Positions 17,901 through 27,137 of a stretch of DNA of 64,000 nucleotides are shown in pieces. The DNA is from Chryseobacterium sp. BLS98. GTDB taxonomy: Bacteria; Bacteroidota; Bacteroidia; Flavobacteriales; Weeksellaceae. The stretch is from positions 1,054,001-1,118,000 of the forward strand of contig NZ_LFNF01000002.1 of the NCBI RefSeq assembly GCF_001045445.1, written 5' to 3'. The translations under genes and the position numbers were made by a program. How positions within the stretch are numbered: the stretch's first letter is position 1; the number at the start of each line of letters is the position of its first letter. The notes under the pieces are model-generated. The model was not told where the DNA came from, did no database searches, and saw only the letters and a list, made by a program, of their open reading frames with translations.

Positions 17901-19992
17901 TGATAACTTCATCCTGACCAATGGTGCCAGTGAGATTTCACTTCAATCCGAAACCGAACGTGCAGGCAGCCCTTTAAACGTTTCGCTGAAAGATTTTAAA
18001 ATTGAAACTATTACGGAGCTGATTAAAAAAGATACGGTTCTGGCAAGAGGGACCATCAACGGAACAGCACAGCTTAGAGATATCACCAAAAAGATGACCT
18101 TCACTTCTGATCTGAACGTTTCAGATCTGATCGTTTATGGAAGTCCTGTAGGAAATCTTGCCATAAAAGTGAACAATACTTCACCGAATACTTTAAATGC
18201 TGACGTTGCCCTTTCCGGCAATAACAATGATGTGAAAATTCTTGGAGATTACAATACTTCTTCCAGCACATTCGATCTGGATATGGCCATCAATCAGCTT
18301 CAGATGAAGAGTATCCAGGGGTTCTCCATGAATGCCATAACGAATACGGAAGGTTATATTTCCGGAAACTTAAAGATTACAGGAAATACTGATCGACCGA
18401 ATATTTTAGGTAAAGTAAAATTCAATGATGCCGGGCTTGAAATTGCCAAAACAGGCAGTGATTTCAGAAAGCTCAATGATGAAATTGATTTTACCAGCCG
18501 CGGTATAGAATTTAATAAATTCAAAATAAATGATAAGGACGGAAATTCACTTGTCATCAACGGACAGGTTCTTACGCAGACGTACAGGGATTTCGCATTT
18601 AATCTTGACGTCAATGCAAAAGATTTCAAAGTGGTGAATTCTGAAAAATCCAATGATGCCATGATGTACGGAATTCTTGCCATTGATGCGGGACTTCATG
18701 TTCGTGGAAACCTGGATCTTCCAAAAGTAGACGGAAGACTGTCGGTTTCTGATGATACGGATTTTACTTTTGTCCTTCCGCAGTCCAGTCCTTCCCTTCA
18801 GGAGAGAGACGGAATTGTAGAATTCATCGATCAGGATCAGGTCGTTTTAAATAAAACAATCGTTGCCGATTCTCTGAAGGCACAGAGTCGTTTTAAAGGA
18901 ATGGATGTAAGTGTGAATATTGAAGTAAGCAAAGAAGCCAAACTGTCAATTGTTATTGATAAAGCCAACGGAGATTTTGTAAAACTCCAGGGTGAGGCTG
19001 ATCTTACCGGCGGAATTGATCCTTCAGGAAAAACTACCCTTGTAGGGGTTTATGAAGTGGAAAAAGGGTCTTATGAGCTTTCTGTAAGCCTTCTGAAACG
19101 TAAATTTGATATTCAGAAAGGAAGTACCATTACCTGGACGGGAGAGCCAACCGCCGCAACAATGGATATTACAGCAGTTTATAAAACAGAAGCTCCTCCT
19201 ATAGACCTTGTGGAACAGCAGGTAAGCGGTGAGGATGCTTCTGTCATGAACCAGTTTAAGCAAAGAATACCTTTTAACACATTGCTGAAAATGAAAGGCG
19301 AACTTCTGAAGCCTCAGATCACTTTCGATATTACTACAGATGAAAAGAATAATGCGGTTTCCTCTACGGTAACGGATATTGTGGACCAAAAACTGACCCA
19401 GCTCAGAACTCAGGAATCTGAAATGAATAAGCAGGTTTTTGCTCTTCTTTTACTGAACCGCTTCATCGGAGAAAACCCGTTTGAATCCGGTGCGGGAGTG
19501 TCTGCTGAAATGCTGGCGAGACAGAGTGTAAGTAAAATTCTTTCGCAGCAGCTGAACAATCTTGCCTCCGGGCTGATCAAAGGGGTTGATATCGATTTAG
19601 GTCTTGATTCTTCCGAAGACTACTCAAGTGGAGAAAAAAATACAAGAACAGACCTGAATGTAGGAGTAAGCAAAAAATTACTGAATGACCGTCTGAAGGT
19701 TTCCGTAGGAAGTAATTTTGCCCTGGAAGGTGAAGCCCGCCAGAATGAAAACATGACGAACATTGCAGGAAATGTTACGGTAGATTACAGCCTTTCCAAA
19801 GACGGCAGATATATGCTCCGTGCCTATCGTAAGGATGAGTATCAGGTGGCTCTTCAGGGGCAGATCATAGAAACGGGATTAGGATTCATCATCACATTAG
19901 ACTATGATAAATTCCGTGAGATTTTCCAGAAATCAAGAAAAGACAGACGTAAAAAAGAAAATAAGAATAACCAGGTGGTAGAATTTAAATAA
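14962..19992 (+). CDS. tamB: translocation/assembly module protein TamB (DUF490)
   Basis: 1676 residues, single N-terminal membrane anchor (residues ~10-30) preceded by a basic stretch, then a very long repetitive beta-rich region (AsmA/DUF748-like, LTN.DIDY and LNDVKAVYNNT patterns) and a C-terminal DUF490-type domain (GVYEVEKGSYELSVSLLKRKF, then DVGLDLG-like strands). TamB spans the periplasm and works with an Omp85 partner in outer-membrane protein or lipid transport. Start is TTG at 14962, supported by the -7 box just upstream. The stop abuts the tamL start directly. Confidence 0.92.
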   Translation: MKLKINKRKLLRRIAITFISILVFLTLLILSLRLPAVQNFIKDKLVVYLEKKIKTKVSLERVYIGFPNSLIMENLYLKGQDVDTLLAVKKLDVGLNMLKLISSTADITSVDLEGARANVVRKPNGTFNFDYIINAFATSDKEESPSKPFIISLDKINLKDIGVTFNDQQSRNDIQLYFKSFDTRVKTFDLSKNTYAVNDINLDGLKLKLKQDLLEEVSEKVEKKVDSLNDKKPMNIGLRGIKLTNFDIDYGDDNTKTFAKILFKELSTKVNKLDLENNAYNISNVVLSGADINANLYLPAQNANPKDKKEPEISKVSDQDKAMKIILGKLVLNDVKAVYNNTAIAPTKQGMDFNHMNFSKMNVEVRSFKMENNTFAGTVNSAEIKEARGLDIQKFNTDFVYQEKQAYLKDLYLQTPKTLIRDEVILNYESIDQLTSNPGAVKISANIKNSKIGFADILNIVPTLRNTVPFSKYPNAILNVNANVQGMMNDLLIKDLKVSGLDQLRVNASGRIRNAMKPENLYYDLRIAEFSTEAKTVYNLVPKNTIPSNISLPSHFSIKGNAKGTTKIVKTDLNLYSTLGNAAIVADVDMRRKNRELYDVKANLQAVQVGKIIKNKDIGPITAQISAKGESFDFKNANANLKGHVASAVYKGYRYQNMDLTGKINKGVYHIILNSKDPNANLNLIASGVYNEKNPTVKINGEVIKLDVNKLGFYEKPMIIAGKIDGDFSSLNPDALNGYLNLKDFAFSDTKEVYPVQEVNLKASSTQDSTKILFNSQIADVSLIGKYKLTQIFGALTQTINQYYQFQKPAKGQKIDPGQFFTFNAKIKNDDLIRKFVPELKSFETINLAGNYDADSQKIEVDGQIPQLLYGENSLENIALKVTNENQALQYSLNAGALKSSSFTLKKIAVTGDVANNIINYNVTTKDDKDATQFLIAGNAKSLNDITEISLNPNGLKLNYADWNVAENNKIQISSQGILADNFILTNGASEISLQSETERAGSPLNVSLKDFKIETITELIKKDTVLARGTINGTAQLRDITKKMTFTSDLNVSDLIVYGSPVGNLAIKVNNTSPNTLNADVALSGNNNDVKILGDYNTSSSTFDLDMAINQLQMKSIQGFSMNAITNTEGYISGNLKITGNTDRPNILGKVKFNDAGLEIAKTGSDFRKLNDEIDFTSRGIEFNKFKINDKDGNSLVINGQVLTQTYRDFAFNLDVNAKDFKVVNSEKSNDAMMYGILAIDAGLHVRGNLDLPKVDGRLSVSDDTDFTFVLPQSSPSLQERDGIVEFIDQDQVVLNKTIVADSLKAQSRFKGMDVSVNIEVSKEAKLSIVIDKANGDFVKLQGEADLTGGIDPSGKTTLVGVYEVEKGSYELSVSLLKRKFDIQKGSTITWTGEPTAATMDITAVYKTEAPPIDLVEQQVSGEDASVMNQFKQRIPFNTLLKMKGELLKPQITFDITTDEKNNAVSSTVTDIVDQKLTQLRTQESEMNKQVFALLLLNRFIGENPFESGAGVSAEMLARQSVSKILSQQLNNLASGLIKGVDIDLGLDSSEDYSSGEKNTRTDLNVGVSKKLLNDRLKVSVGSNFALEGEARQNENMTNIAGNVTVDYSLSKDGRYMLRAYRKDEYQVALQGQIIETGLGFIITLDYDKFREIFQKSRKDRRKKENKNNQVVEFK

Positions 19993-22317
19993 ATGAAAAG
20001 TAGATTTAGTATATATTACAGATATTTGTTCACTTCAGGATTTGCCGCTGTTACTCTTTCATGCAGCAATACAAGGTTTCTGAAGGAAGGTCAGATGCTG
20101 TATACCGGCGGGGAAGTAAAAATAGAAAATGACAGCCTCTCAAAGAAGGAAAAAAATGAGCTCAAGGCATCACTGGAAGAAAATCTGGTTCCCAAGCCCA
20201 ATTCTTCCATATTGGGGCTACGTCCGAAGCTGTATTTTTACAATATTGCCAAAGAACCTAAAAAGGACAAGGGCTTCAATTACTGGCTGAAATATAAAGT
20301 AGGCGAAAAACCTGTTTTACTGGGAGATGTAGACCGTGAATTCAACAAAGATATTATTGAAAATTACTCTGAAAACAAAGGGTACTTTAATGCAAAGGCA
20401 AAGTATGATACGGTTTCCAAAAATAAAAAAGCAAAGGTTATTTATACTTTAAGACCCGGCGGAAGATATCTGATCACCAATGTGAAATTTCAGCAGGATT
20501 CTTCCCTAGTTAACAGGGAAATTCAGAGTTTAGCCCCAAAAACCTTGCTTAAGACCGGAAATCCTTTTGACCTCGACGTCATTAAAGATGAAAGGGTTCG
20601 TATCGATAATGGATTAAAGGAAAGAGGGTTTTATTATTTCAATCCTGACAATATTATTGTTCAGGCAGACAGTACAGTCAGCAAGAATCACAAGGTGGAG
20701 CTTAATGTAAAATTAAAAGATGACACTCCGGATCTTGCCACCCAACAGTTCAGTATTGATAAAGTTATTGTTTTTCCGAACTATAATATCCAGGATGTAA
20801 AAAGGGGTAAATATAATGTTCCGATGAACCCGGACTCCCTTTCTAAATATGCTTATGATGATATTTATGTGATCGATCCTCAGCATAAATTTAAACCGAA
20901 AATTTTCGACAGGGCTTTATATTTTAAAAAAGGAGATCTCTATAACCGCTCCAATCATAATCTGACACTCAACCGTCTGATCAGTCTGGGTGTTTTTAAA
21001 TTTGTAAAGAATGAATTTATTGTTTCAGATTCATTAAAACACCAGTTTGATGCCTATTATCTGCTAACTCCGAGACAAATTCAGTCACTCAGACTTGAAG
21101 CTCTGGGAAGAACCAACTCTGCCAATTATGCCGGTAGCGAATTAAATTTAAACTGGACTCACCGAAATTTCTTCAGAGGAGCCGAACAGTTTAAAGCAGC
21201 TGTCTACGGAGCTTTTGATTTTCAGATGGGTGGACAGGAAGATGCCAAGAATCTCTTCCGGGCAGGAACGAATGTCCAGCTTTCAATACCAAGGATTGTT
21301 GCTCCTTTCCGTTTCAATTCTTCGAGTGCCTTTGTTCCGAGAACGAATATTACTTTAGGCTATGAGTTTCAGAACCGTACCCAGCTTTATACACTTAATA
21401 ATTTTAATGCTTCATTCGGGTATGTATGGAAGGAAAATGCCCGGAAGGAACATGATCTAAAGGTTATTGACATTACCCTGGTGTCTCCTGCCAATATAAC
21501 AGAGGAATTTTACAAGCAGGCAACCACTCCTGCAGCACAGAGAGTTGTTGAAAAACAACTAATTTTCGGGCCTACCTATTCGTATACGTATACCAATACG
21601 ATGCTTCCCAAAACCAACACGATCTATTATAAAGGTACGTTGGATCTTGCAGGAAACATCACTGGTCTGGTAACAGGGGCCAATGTGAAAAATGATAAAG
21701 AGAAAAAGATTTTCGGAATTCCTTTCAGCCAATATGCTAAAATTGAAAATGATTTCAGATTCTATCATAAATTCACTGACAAGAGCTCCTTCGCCAGCAG
21801 ATTCATAGGCGGAATTGCTTATCCGTATGGAAATTCAGAGTTTATTCCTTTCTCCAAACAGTTTTTTGCAGGGGGGAGCAACAGTATTCGTGCTTTCCGC
21901 GCGAGAACTTTAGGGCCGGGAAGTTTTGATCCCCGGACTATTGAAAAGGGACTGCTATTGGATCAGGCGGGAGACATCAAACTGGAGCTGAATGCAGAAT
22001 ACCGCGCTAATATTTATAAATTCCTGAATGTAGCTGCTTTTGTTGATGCCGGAAATGTCTGGCTGATCAATGAGGATAAAGACAGACCGGGAGGTAAATT
22101 TTCCAAAGATTTTTTAAGTGAAATTGCCGTTGGAGCCGGAGTTGGTCTGAGACTTGATTTCTCTATCTTAATTTTAAGACTGGATCTTGCCATGCCTTTG
22201 CGTGTTCCTTACTACGAAAAAGGAGACCGTTGGGCATTTGATAAGATCAACTTCGGAGATTCAAGCTGGAGAAAAGATAATTTAGTTTTAAACATAGCCA
22301 TAGGATATCCTTTCTAA
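19993..22317 (+). CDS. tamL: BamA/TamA-family outer membrane protein, lipoprotein type (TamL)
   Basis: 774 residues. The N terminus has a lipoprotein signal ending TLSCSNTRFL with Cys24 as the lipidation site, the feature that separates Bacteroidota TamL from TamA. POTRA-like regions follow (GYFNAKAKYDT, LKERGFYYF), then a C-terminal Omp85 beta-barrel from about residue 370, with FFAGGSNSIRAFRARTLGPG near 625-645 carrying the conserved RGF/RAF lid-lock type motif. The last strand ends in Phe. The ATG directly follows the tamB stop, so expression is coupled. Partner of TamB in outer-membrane biogenesis. Confidence 0.92.
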   Translation: MKSRFSIYYRYLFTSGFAAVTLSCSNTRFLKEGQMLYTGGEVKIENDSLSKKEKNELKASLEENLVPKPNSSILGLRPKLYFYNIAKEPKKDKGFNYWLKYKVGEKPVLLGDVDREFNKDIIENYSENKGYFNAKAKYDTVSKNKKAKVIYTLRPGGRYLITNVKFQQDSSLVNREIQSLAPKTLLKTGNPFDLDVIKDERVRIDNGLKERGFYYFNPDNIIVQADSTVSKNHKVELNVKLKDDTPDLATQQFSIDKVIVFPNYNIQDVKRGKYNVPMNPDSLSKYAYDDIYVIDPQHKFKPKIFDRALYFKKGDLYNRSNHNLTLNRLISLGVFKFVKNEFIVSDSLKHQFDAYYLLTPRQIQSLRLEALGRTNSANYAGSELNLNWTHRNFFRGAEQFKAAVYGAFDFQMGGQEDAKNLFRAGTNVQLSIPRIVAPFRFNSSSAFVPRTNITLGYEFQNRTQLYTLNNFNASFGYVWKENARKEHDLKVIDITLVSPANITEEFYKQATTPAAQRVVEKQLIFGPTYSYTYTNTMLPKTNTIYYKGTLDLAGNITGLVTGANVKNDKEKKIFGIPFSQYAKIENDFRFYHKFTDKSSFASRFIGGIAYPYGNSEFIPFSKQFFAGGSNSIRAFRARTLGPGSFDPRTIEKGLLLDQAGDIKLELNAEYRANIYKFLNVAAFVDAGNVWLINEDKDRPGGKFSKDFLSEIAVGAGVGLRLDFSILILRLDLAMPLRVPYYEKGDRWAFDKINFGDSSWRKDNLVLNIAIGYPF

Positions 22318-22318
22318 T

Positions 22319-23257
22319 ATGATCAATAATATCAAATTTTTCTGGGAGGTGCTTAAAGATACCTTCGCCGAATGGAACAATTCTTCCGCATCAAAAGATT
22401 CGGCAAGCCTTGCCTATTATGCGATTTTTTCAATTCCAGGATTATTGATCATTATTATCTGGATCGCCGGAAATTTCTTTGGTGAAGAAGCCATCCGAGG
22501 CGAAATCAGCAATCAGATCAGCGGACTAATGGGAAAAGATGTTGCGAAAAGTATTGAAGGAATGATTGCGGGAGCGCTCATTGATAAGCAGAATATTTTC
22601 ATGAAAATAGTAGGAATCGGGTCTTTGGTTTTTGGTTCCACTACTCTATTTTTTCAGCTTCAGCACACTCTAAATACGCTTTGGGATGTGGAAGCAGCTC
22701 CTAAAAAAGCATTTGTAAAATTTCTTTTGGACAGAGCCAATTCATTGGGAATGATCCTTATTCTTGGATTTTTACTGATGATCACGATGATTTTATCTTC
22801 GATGATAAGTCTGTTCAATAACTGGATAACGAATTATTTCGGGCTTGAAACTTATATGATGGTAGAATTTGTAAATTTTGCCATTGGTTTTGGTTTAGTA
22901 ATGCTCTTATTTGCCCTGATGTTCAAAGTGCTCCCTGATATCAGGATCAGCTGGAAACCTGTATGGAAAGGAGCTTTACTGACTACCATTTTATTTACGC
23001 TGGGTAAATTTTTACTGAGCCTGTATTTCGGTAACTTTAAACCGACTTCTACTTTCGGAGCGGCGGGAACAGTTATTTTAATAATGATGTGGATTAATTA
23101 TTCCTGTATGCTCATCTTTTTTGGAGCTGTGTTTACAAAGGTTTATAATTATAAGAAAGGCTACAAGGTTGTTCTCTCCAAGCATGCAAAATGGAGTGCA
23201 GCGAAGCTGTACAGAGACAGCAGAAAGGATGCTGGGAATGAGGTGAAAGAGAGTTGA
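22319..23257 (+). CDS. YihY/virulence factor BrkB family membrane protein
   Basis: 312 residues, six predicted membrane helices, with family landmarks SLAYYAIFSIPGLLIIII near residue 30, GSTTLFFQLQHTLNTLWDV and SWKPVWKGALLTTILFTLGK, and YGAAGTVI-like FGAAGTVILIMMWINYS. Starts one base after the tamL stop, so it is the third gene of the tam operon. Molecular function unsettled; a lipid-transport link has been suggested for AsmA/TamB-associated YihY proteins, which fits this context but is inference. Confidence 0.9.
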   Translation: MINNIKFFWEVLKDTFAEWNNSSASKDSASLAYYAIFSIPGLLIIIIWIAGNFFGEEAIRGEISNQISGLMGKDVAKSIEGMIAGALIDKQNIFMKIVGIGSLVFGSTTLFFQLQHTLNTLWDVEAAPKKAFVKFLLDRANSLGMILILGFLLMITMILSSMISLFNNWITNYFGLETYMMVEFVNFAIGFGLVMLLFALMFKVLPDIRISWKPVWKGALLTTILFTLGKFLLSLYFGNFKPTSTFGAAGTVILIMMWINYSCMLIFFGAVFTKVYNYKKGYKVVLSKHAKWSAAKLYRDSRKDAGNEVKES

Positions 23258-23324
23258 GATATGTGATTCGAGGTGCGGGATTCGGGTTTAGATTCCGCGT
23301 ATTCTCTATTTACATTATAAAAAA

Positions 23325-23350
23325 TAGCCTCCTAAATTTCAGGAGGCTTT
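23325..23350. terminator. bidirectional terminator between yihY and argS
   Basis: AGCCTCCT / AGGAGGCT stem with A-rich and T-rich flanks on both sides; serves both convergent genes. Confidence 0.85.
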
Positions 23351-23355
23351 ATTTT

Positions 23356-25116
23356 TTACATTCTGTCTACGGTTCCGATACCGAGGAGCGCTAATGATTT
23401 TTTAACTGTTTTGGCTGTAAGATCTGAAAGGTTTAAACGGAATTGTTTTAAATTTTCATCTTCCAGTTTCAGAATGATATTACTTTGATAAAATGAGTTA
23501 TAAGATTTAGCCAGATCATAAACATAATTGGCAACCAGGGCCGGGCTCAATGCTTCTGCTGCTCTTTCAACAATTGTTTTGTAGTTAGCCAAAAGCATGA
23601 TCAGTTCTTTTTCATACTGGTTTAAAGCTACATCCGAAATTTCTTTATATTGGTAATCTGCTTTTGCCAGTAAAGACTGAGTACGTGCGTAGGTATATTG
23701 GATAAACGGACCTGTATTTCCATTAAATTCAATACTTTCTGCCGGATTGAACAACATTTTTTTCTTAGGATCCACTTTCAGCATGAAATATTTCAGTGCT
23801 CCCATCCCAATGATTTCGTAAGAAGCTACTTTTACCTCTTCTGAAAGACCTTCAAGCTTTCCTTGTTCTATGGCTTTCAATTTTGCTGTTTCGTGCATTT
23901 CTGCCATCAAGTCATCAGCATCCACTACTGTTCCTTCACGGGATTTCATTTTTCCTTCCGGAAGTTCAACCATTCCATAAGAAAGGTGGAATAACTGATC
24001 CGCCCAAGAATATCCAAGCTTTTTCATGATTTTAAATAAAACCTGAAAGTGATAATCCTGTTCGTTTCCAACCGTATAGATCAGCTTTTGAATATTGTTG
24101 TCTTTAAAACGCTCTACGGCTGTTCCCAGATCCTGGGTCATGTAAACAGAAGTACCGTCTGAACGAAGCAGAAGTTTCTGATCCAGACCTTCATTGGTAA
24201 GGTCACACCAAACGGAACCATCTTCTTTCTGATAAAGAATTCCTTTGTCCAAGCCTTCCTGAATCAAATCTTTTCCTAAAATATAAGTATTGCTTTCATA
24301 CTGTACCTGATCAAAATCTACTCCAAGTCTTTTATAAGTTTCATTGAAACCCTTATAAACCCACGAATTCATTTCGTTCCAAAGATCTCTTACTTTCTGA
24401 TCTCCGTTTTCCCAGTCCAAAAGCATTTTTTGAGCTTCTTTGATGATTGGAGCCTCTTTTTTAGCCTGTTCTTCTTCTATGCCCTGATCTACAAGTCCCG
24501 CAATTTCTTTTTTGTAGTTTTTATCGAACTCTACATAGTAGTTTCCTACAAACTTATCCCCTTTTGTATTGGTTGTTTCAGGAGTTTCTCCATGCCCGAA
24601 TTTCTCCCAGGCCAGCATTGACTTGCAGATATGAATTCCCCTGTCATTGATGATCTGCGTTTTGATCACATCATACCCAGCTTCTTTTAAAATCTGAGCT
24701 ACAGAAAATCCTAGAAGGTTATTTCTTACGTGCCCCAAGTGAAGCGGTTTGTTGGTATTTGGAGAAGAATACTCCACCATTACTGTAGAATTTTTCTTTT
24801 CGATGGTGTCAAAATCATTGCTCACGGATCTGAAATTATCCACAAACAACTGGTTCTGTACTTTAACATTAAGGAAACCTTTTACTACATTAAAGCTTTC
24901 GAACAAGTCAGACTGTTCCGTCAAAGCTTCTCCCAGTTCAACGCCAATACTTTCCGGATTTTTCTTCAGCTGTTTTACCAATGGGAATGTTACAATGGTA
25001 AAATCACCTTCAAATTCGGTTTTATTTTCCTGAACTTCCAGATTGATGTCTTTTAACTGATATACATTTAAAATAACCTCTGAAAGTTTCTTTTCTATAC
25101 TATCTTTAATATTCAT
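23356..25116 (-). CDS. argS: arginyl-tRNA synthetase
   Basis: 586 residues from MNIKDSIEKKLSEV; an in-frame ATG 27 bp upstream adds an atypical MAVKSNSIH and is less likely. Class I synthetase motifs: HIGH-type signature PLHLGHVRNN near residue 125, a KMSKS-like GKMKSREGTVV, an ArgRS N-terminal tRNA-binding domain (Add1) and a C-terminal DALR anticodon domain ending LLGIGTVDRM. Charges tRNA-Arg in the cytosol. Single gene. Confidence 0.97.
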   Translation of the reverse strand: MNIKDSIEKKLSEVILNVYQLKDINLEVQENKTEFEGDFTIVTFPLVKQLKKNPESIGVELGEALTEQSDLFESFNVVKGFLNVKVQNQLFVDNFRSVSNDFDTIEKKNSTVMVEYSSPNTNKPLHLGHVRNNLLGFSVAQILKEAGYDVIKTQIINDRGIHICKSMLAWEKFGHGETPETTNTKGDKFVGNYYVEFDKNYKKEIAGLVDQGIEEEQAKKEAPIIKEAQKMLLDWENGDQKVRDLWNEMNSWVYKGFNETYKRLGVDFDQVQYESNTYILGKDLIQEGLDKGILYQKEDGSVWCDLTNEGLDQKLLLRSDGTSVYMTQDLGTAVERFKDNNIQKLIYTVGNEQDYHFQVLFKIMKKLGYSWADQLFHLSYGMVELPEGKMKSREGTVVDADDLMAEMHETAKLKAIEQGKLEGLSEEVKVASYEIIGMGALKYFMLKVDPKKKMLFNPAESIEFNGNTGPFIQYTYARTQSLLAKADYQYKEISDVALNQYEKELIMLLANYKTIVERAAEALSPALVANYVYDLAKSYNSFYQSNIILKLEDENLKQFRLNLSDLTAKTVKKSLALLGIGTVDRM

Positions 25117-25199
25117 GTGTATACTATTACTTTTTACGGCCACATAGAATAGCCTATCTCATCTCAAATTTTGAAATACAAATATACGGAAATAAAAAA

Positions 25200-25215
25200 A
25201 CCGCCCGAAGGCGGT
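25200..25215 (-). terminator. intrinsic terminator of SusCD locus 1
   Basis: ACCGCC-CGAA-GGCGGT hairpin with a T run on the minus strand, 14 bp past the stop of the lipocalin-like gene. The same 16 bp recur at 30511-30526 after SusCD locus 2. Confidence 0.88.
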
Positions 25216-25228
25216 TTGTATAAGAATA

Positions 25229-25672
25229 TTATTGTTTAGCAAAAACTAAAATTGCTTGGTCATTTCCTGGCGTGTCATCTAAATCTTTAGAGCTATCTAA
25301 AATTCTTAACTCAACATCAGTGAATGACTGAACTGCTTTTTTCAATGTTTTAACAGTTCCTGCCTCATTATAAGTAATTGTCAGACTGCTATTATCATAA
25401 GACCATTTACCTCCGAAAGAATCAATATGGTTACAATCTCCTGAAGCAGAAAGTTCATATCTCTCATAAGTTCCGGAAAAATCAGGATTTATTGATATTT
25501 CTCCTTTCTTCTCACAGTCATTCAAGATAATACTTTTGCCTCTAAATTCATATTTGTAAGGTTTCCAATTGCCATTGATACTTACACTTTCTACGGCATT
25601 ATTGTCATTATAGTCATTACTTGAACATGAAATAACAGTCATAAAAAGAAAAATTCCTATAAAAAATTTCAT
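25229..25672 (-). CDS. lipocalin-like lipoprotein
   Basis: 147 residues. Lipoprotein signal MKFFIGIFLFMTVISC with Cys16 followed by SSNDYNDNN, a Bacteroidota surface-export-like tail. The body has the NGNWKPYKYEF start and a strand pattern like Bacteroidota lipocalin-like proteins, with SFGGKWSYDNSSLTIT and two cysteines in DCEKKG and GDCNH. Third gene of the SusC-SusD operon (24 bp after susD), so likely a surface lipoprotein accessory to the same uptake system. Ligand unknown. Confidence 0.8.
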   Translation of the reverse strand: MKFFIGIFLFMTVISCSSNDYNDNNAVESVSINGNWKPYKYEFRGKSIILNDCEKKGEISINPDFSGTYERYELSASGDCNHIDSFGGKWSYDNSSLTITYNEAGTVKTLKKAVQSFTDVELRILDSSKDLDDTPGNDQAILVFAKQ

Positions 25673-25696
25673 ATTTAAATATTTACTTTGGCTAAA

Positions 25697-27127
25697 TTAA
25701 AATTTATCCCAGAATAATTTTGTTGTTGCCTTATCACCTCCTATTTTGTTTGCAGCAGCATTAACATTCGCCCCGTTCAATACATATTCCTGATCTGAAT
25801 ATGGCATTCTATATGGTACAGAAGAAAGGTTAGATTTTGGAGGATTCACAAGAGTTGGATTATCTAAACGTCTAGTAAAATTCCAACAAGCAAGGCCTTT
25901 ATTAAACATCGCAATCCAAGCCTGTACTCCGATAGATTGTTTCCAGTTAGCAACATTGTAAGGGTGTGCTGTTAAATAATTAGCAATAGTAATATTATCT
26001 GTTACTCCATTTTCTTTCATAGATACAGTAACTGCATCAGCATAAAGAGTTGCAGCCGTACCACCTGCTGAATATCCTCTTGCAGCAGCTTCAGCTTTAA
26101 GAAATGCTACTTCTGCATAACTTAATAAATTTGAAGCATTTGTTGAAGATCTGAAGTAATCATTTAAATGAGAAAAATCTGAATATGGATCATTCAATTC
26201 ACCAAAGACCCCTCCTTTATAAGCCCCATCAACTTTTGTAAACCATTTATCCATTCGTGGATCTGATAAACTATTCATAGTATTGATAACCAACTCACTA
26301 GGAATAAAATCATCTCTATTAGAAGCTACAAGATTGTCAAAAACAGGGTTTGAAAATGTGTTACCGTCATACGCAAACTTATAAGCTTCATCTTCAGAAG
26401 AAATGACACCTGATGCAATCGCTGACTCAACAGTTACTTTTGACAACGTAGGGTCAACATCAGCTAAGTTTATTCCCAATCTTAATTTAACAGAATTGGC
26501 AAATTTCACCCATTTATTCATATTGCCAGAATAGACTAAGTCTCCGGAACCATATCCTTTCGCAGCAGGTTTTACCGTTGCAATAACGGCGTCAATTCTT
26601 TTAATTAGATCACTATAAATAGTTTTGGCATCATCATATTTTGGTGTTAAAATTTCATTCGGCTTAAAAGCTTCAGAATAAGGAACGTCTCCAAAAGTGT
26701 CCACAAGGTTTTCCCAGATGAAAATTTCTTCAATTTCTAAAGTTGCTAATTTATTAGTACGAACATCATCAGTTTCTACTTCTTTTACTAGATTTTCCTT
26801 TGCCTGTCTAATATTATTAAGGCTGTATACATACATCCTGTTAAAATGATTTCTAGGCTGATTTCTCGTTACTAAATCATATTGGGTCTCCTGAGGATAT
26901 TGACCTTCTGCCCATTGCTGTGTGAAAAAACGGTAGTTATTGAAATTCACACTAGGATTATCCATGTAATATGAAGACTGGAATAATGCAGTTGCAAGCA
27001 AATTTTCTGACGGTAAAACCGACGGATGTTTAGGGTCTTCATTCAGTGAGGTCAGGTCGCTTTGACACGACACCAAACTTGCTGATATAAATATGCCAGC
27101 TAAGGCAGTCTTTAATATATTTTTCAT
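25697..27127 (-). CDS. SusD/RagB-type surface nutrient-binding lipoprotein (locus 1)
   Basis: 476 residues from MKNILKTALAG, with lipoprotein signal ISASLVSCQSD. The alternative upstream start adds MLHSNFKKST and lacks support. SusD-like features: TPR-rich N-terminal half, DVPYSEAF near residue 165, FLKAEAAARGYSAGG, and a C-terminal RMPYSDQEYVLN typical of SusD_2 proteins. It pairs with the SusC pore 10 bp upstream and captures substrate at the cell surface. No glycoside hydrolase, sulfatase or protease is adjacent, so substrate cannot be inferred. Confidence 0.93.
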   Translation of the reverse strand: MKNILKTALAGIFISASLVSCQSDLTSLNEDPKHPSVLPSENLLATALFQSSYYMDNPSVNFNNYRFFTQQWAEGQYPQETQYDLVTRNQPRNHFNRMYVYSLNNIRQAKENLVKEVETDDVRTNKLATLEIEEIFIWENLVDTFGDVPYSEAFKPNEILTPKYDDAKTIYSDLIKRIDAVIATVKPAAKGYGSGDLVYSGNMNKWVKFANSVKLRLGINLADVDPTLSKVTVESAIASGVISSEDEAYKFAYDGNTFSNPVFDNLVASNRDDFIPSELVINTMNSLSDPRMDKWFTKVDGAYKGGVFGELNDPYSDFSHLNDYFRSSTNASNLLSYAEVAFLKAEAAARGYSAGGTAATLYADAVTVSMKENGVTDNITIANYLTAHPYNVANWKQSIGVQAWIAMFNKGLACWNFTRRLDNPTLVNPPKSNLSSVPYRMPYSDQEYVLNGANVNAAANKIGGDKATTKLFWDKF

Positions 27128-27137
27128 TGTTGATTTT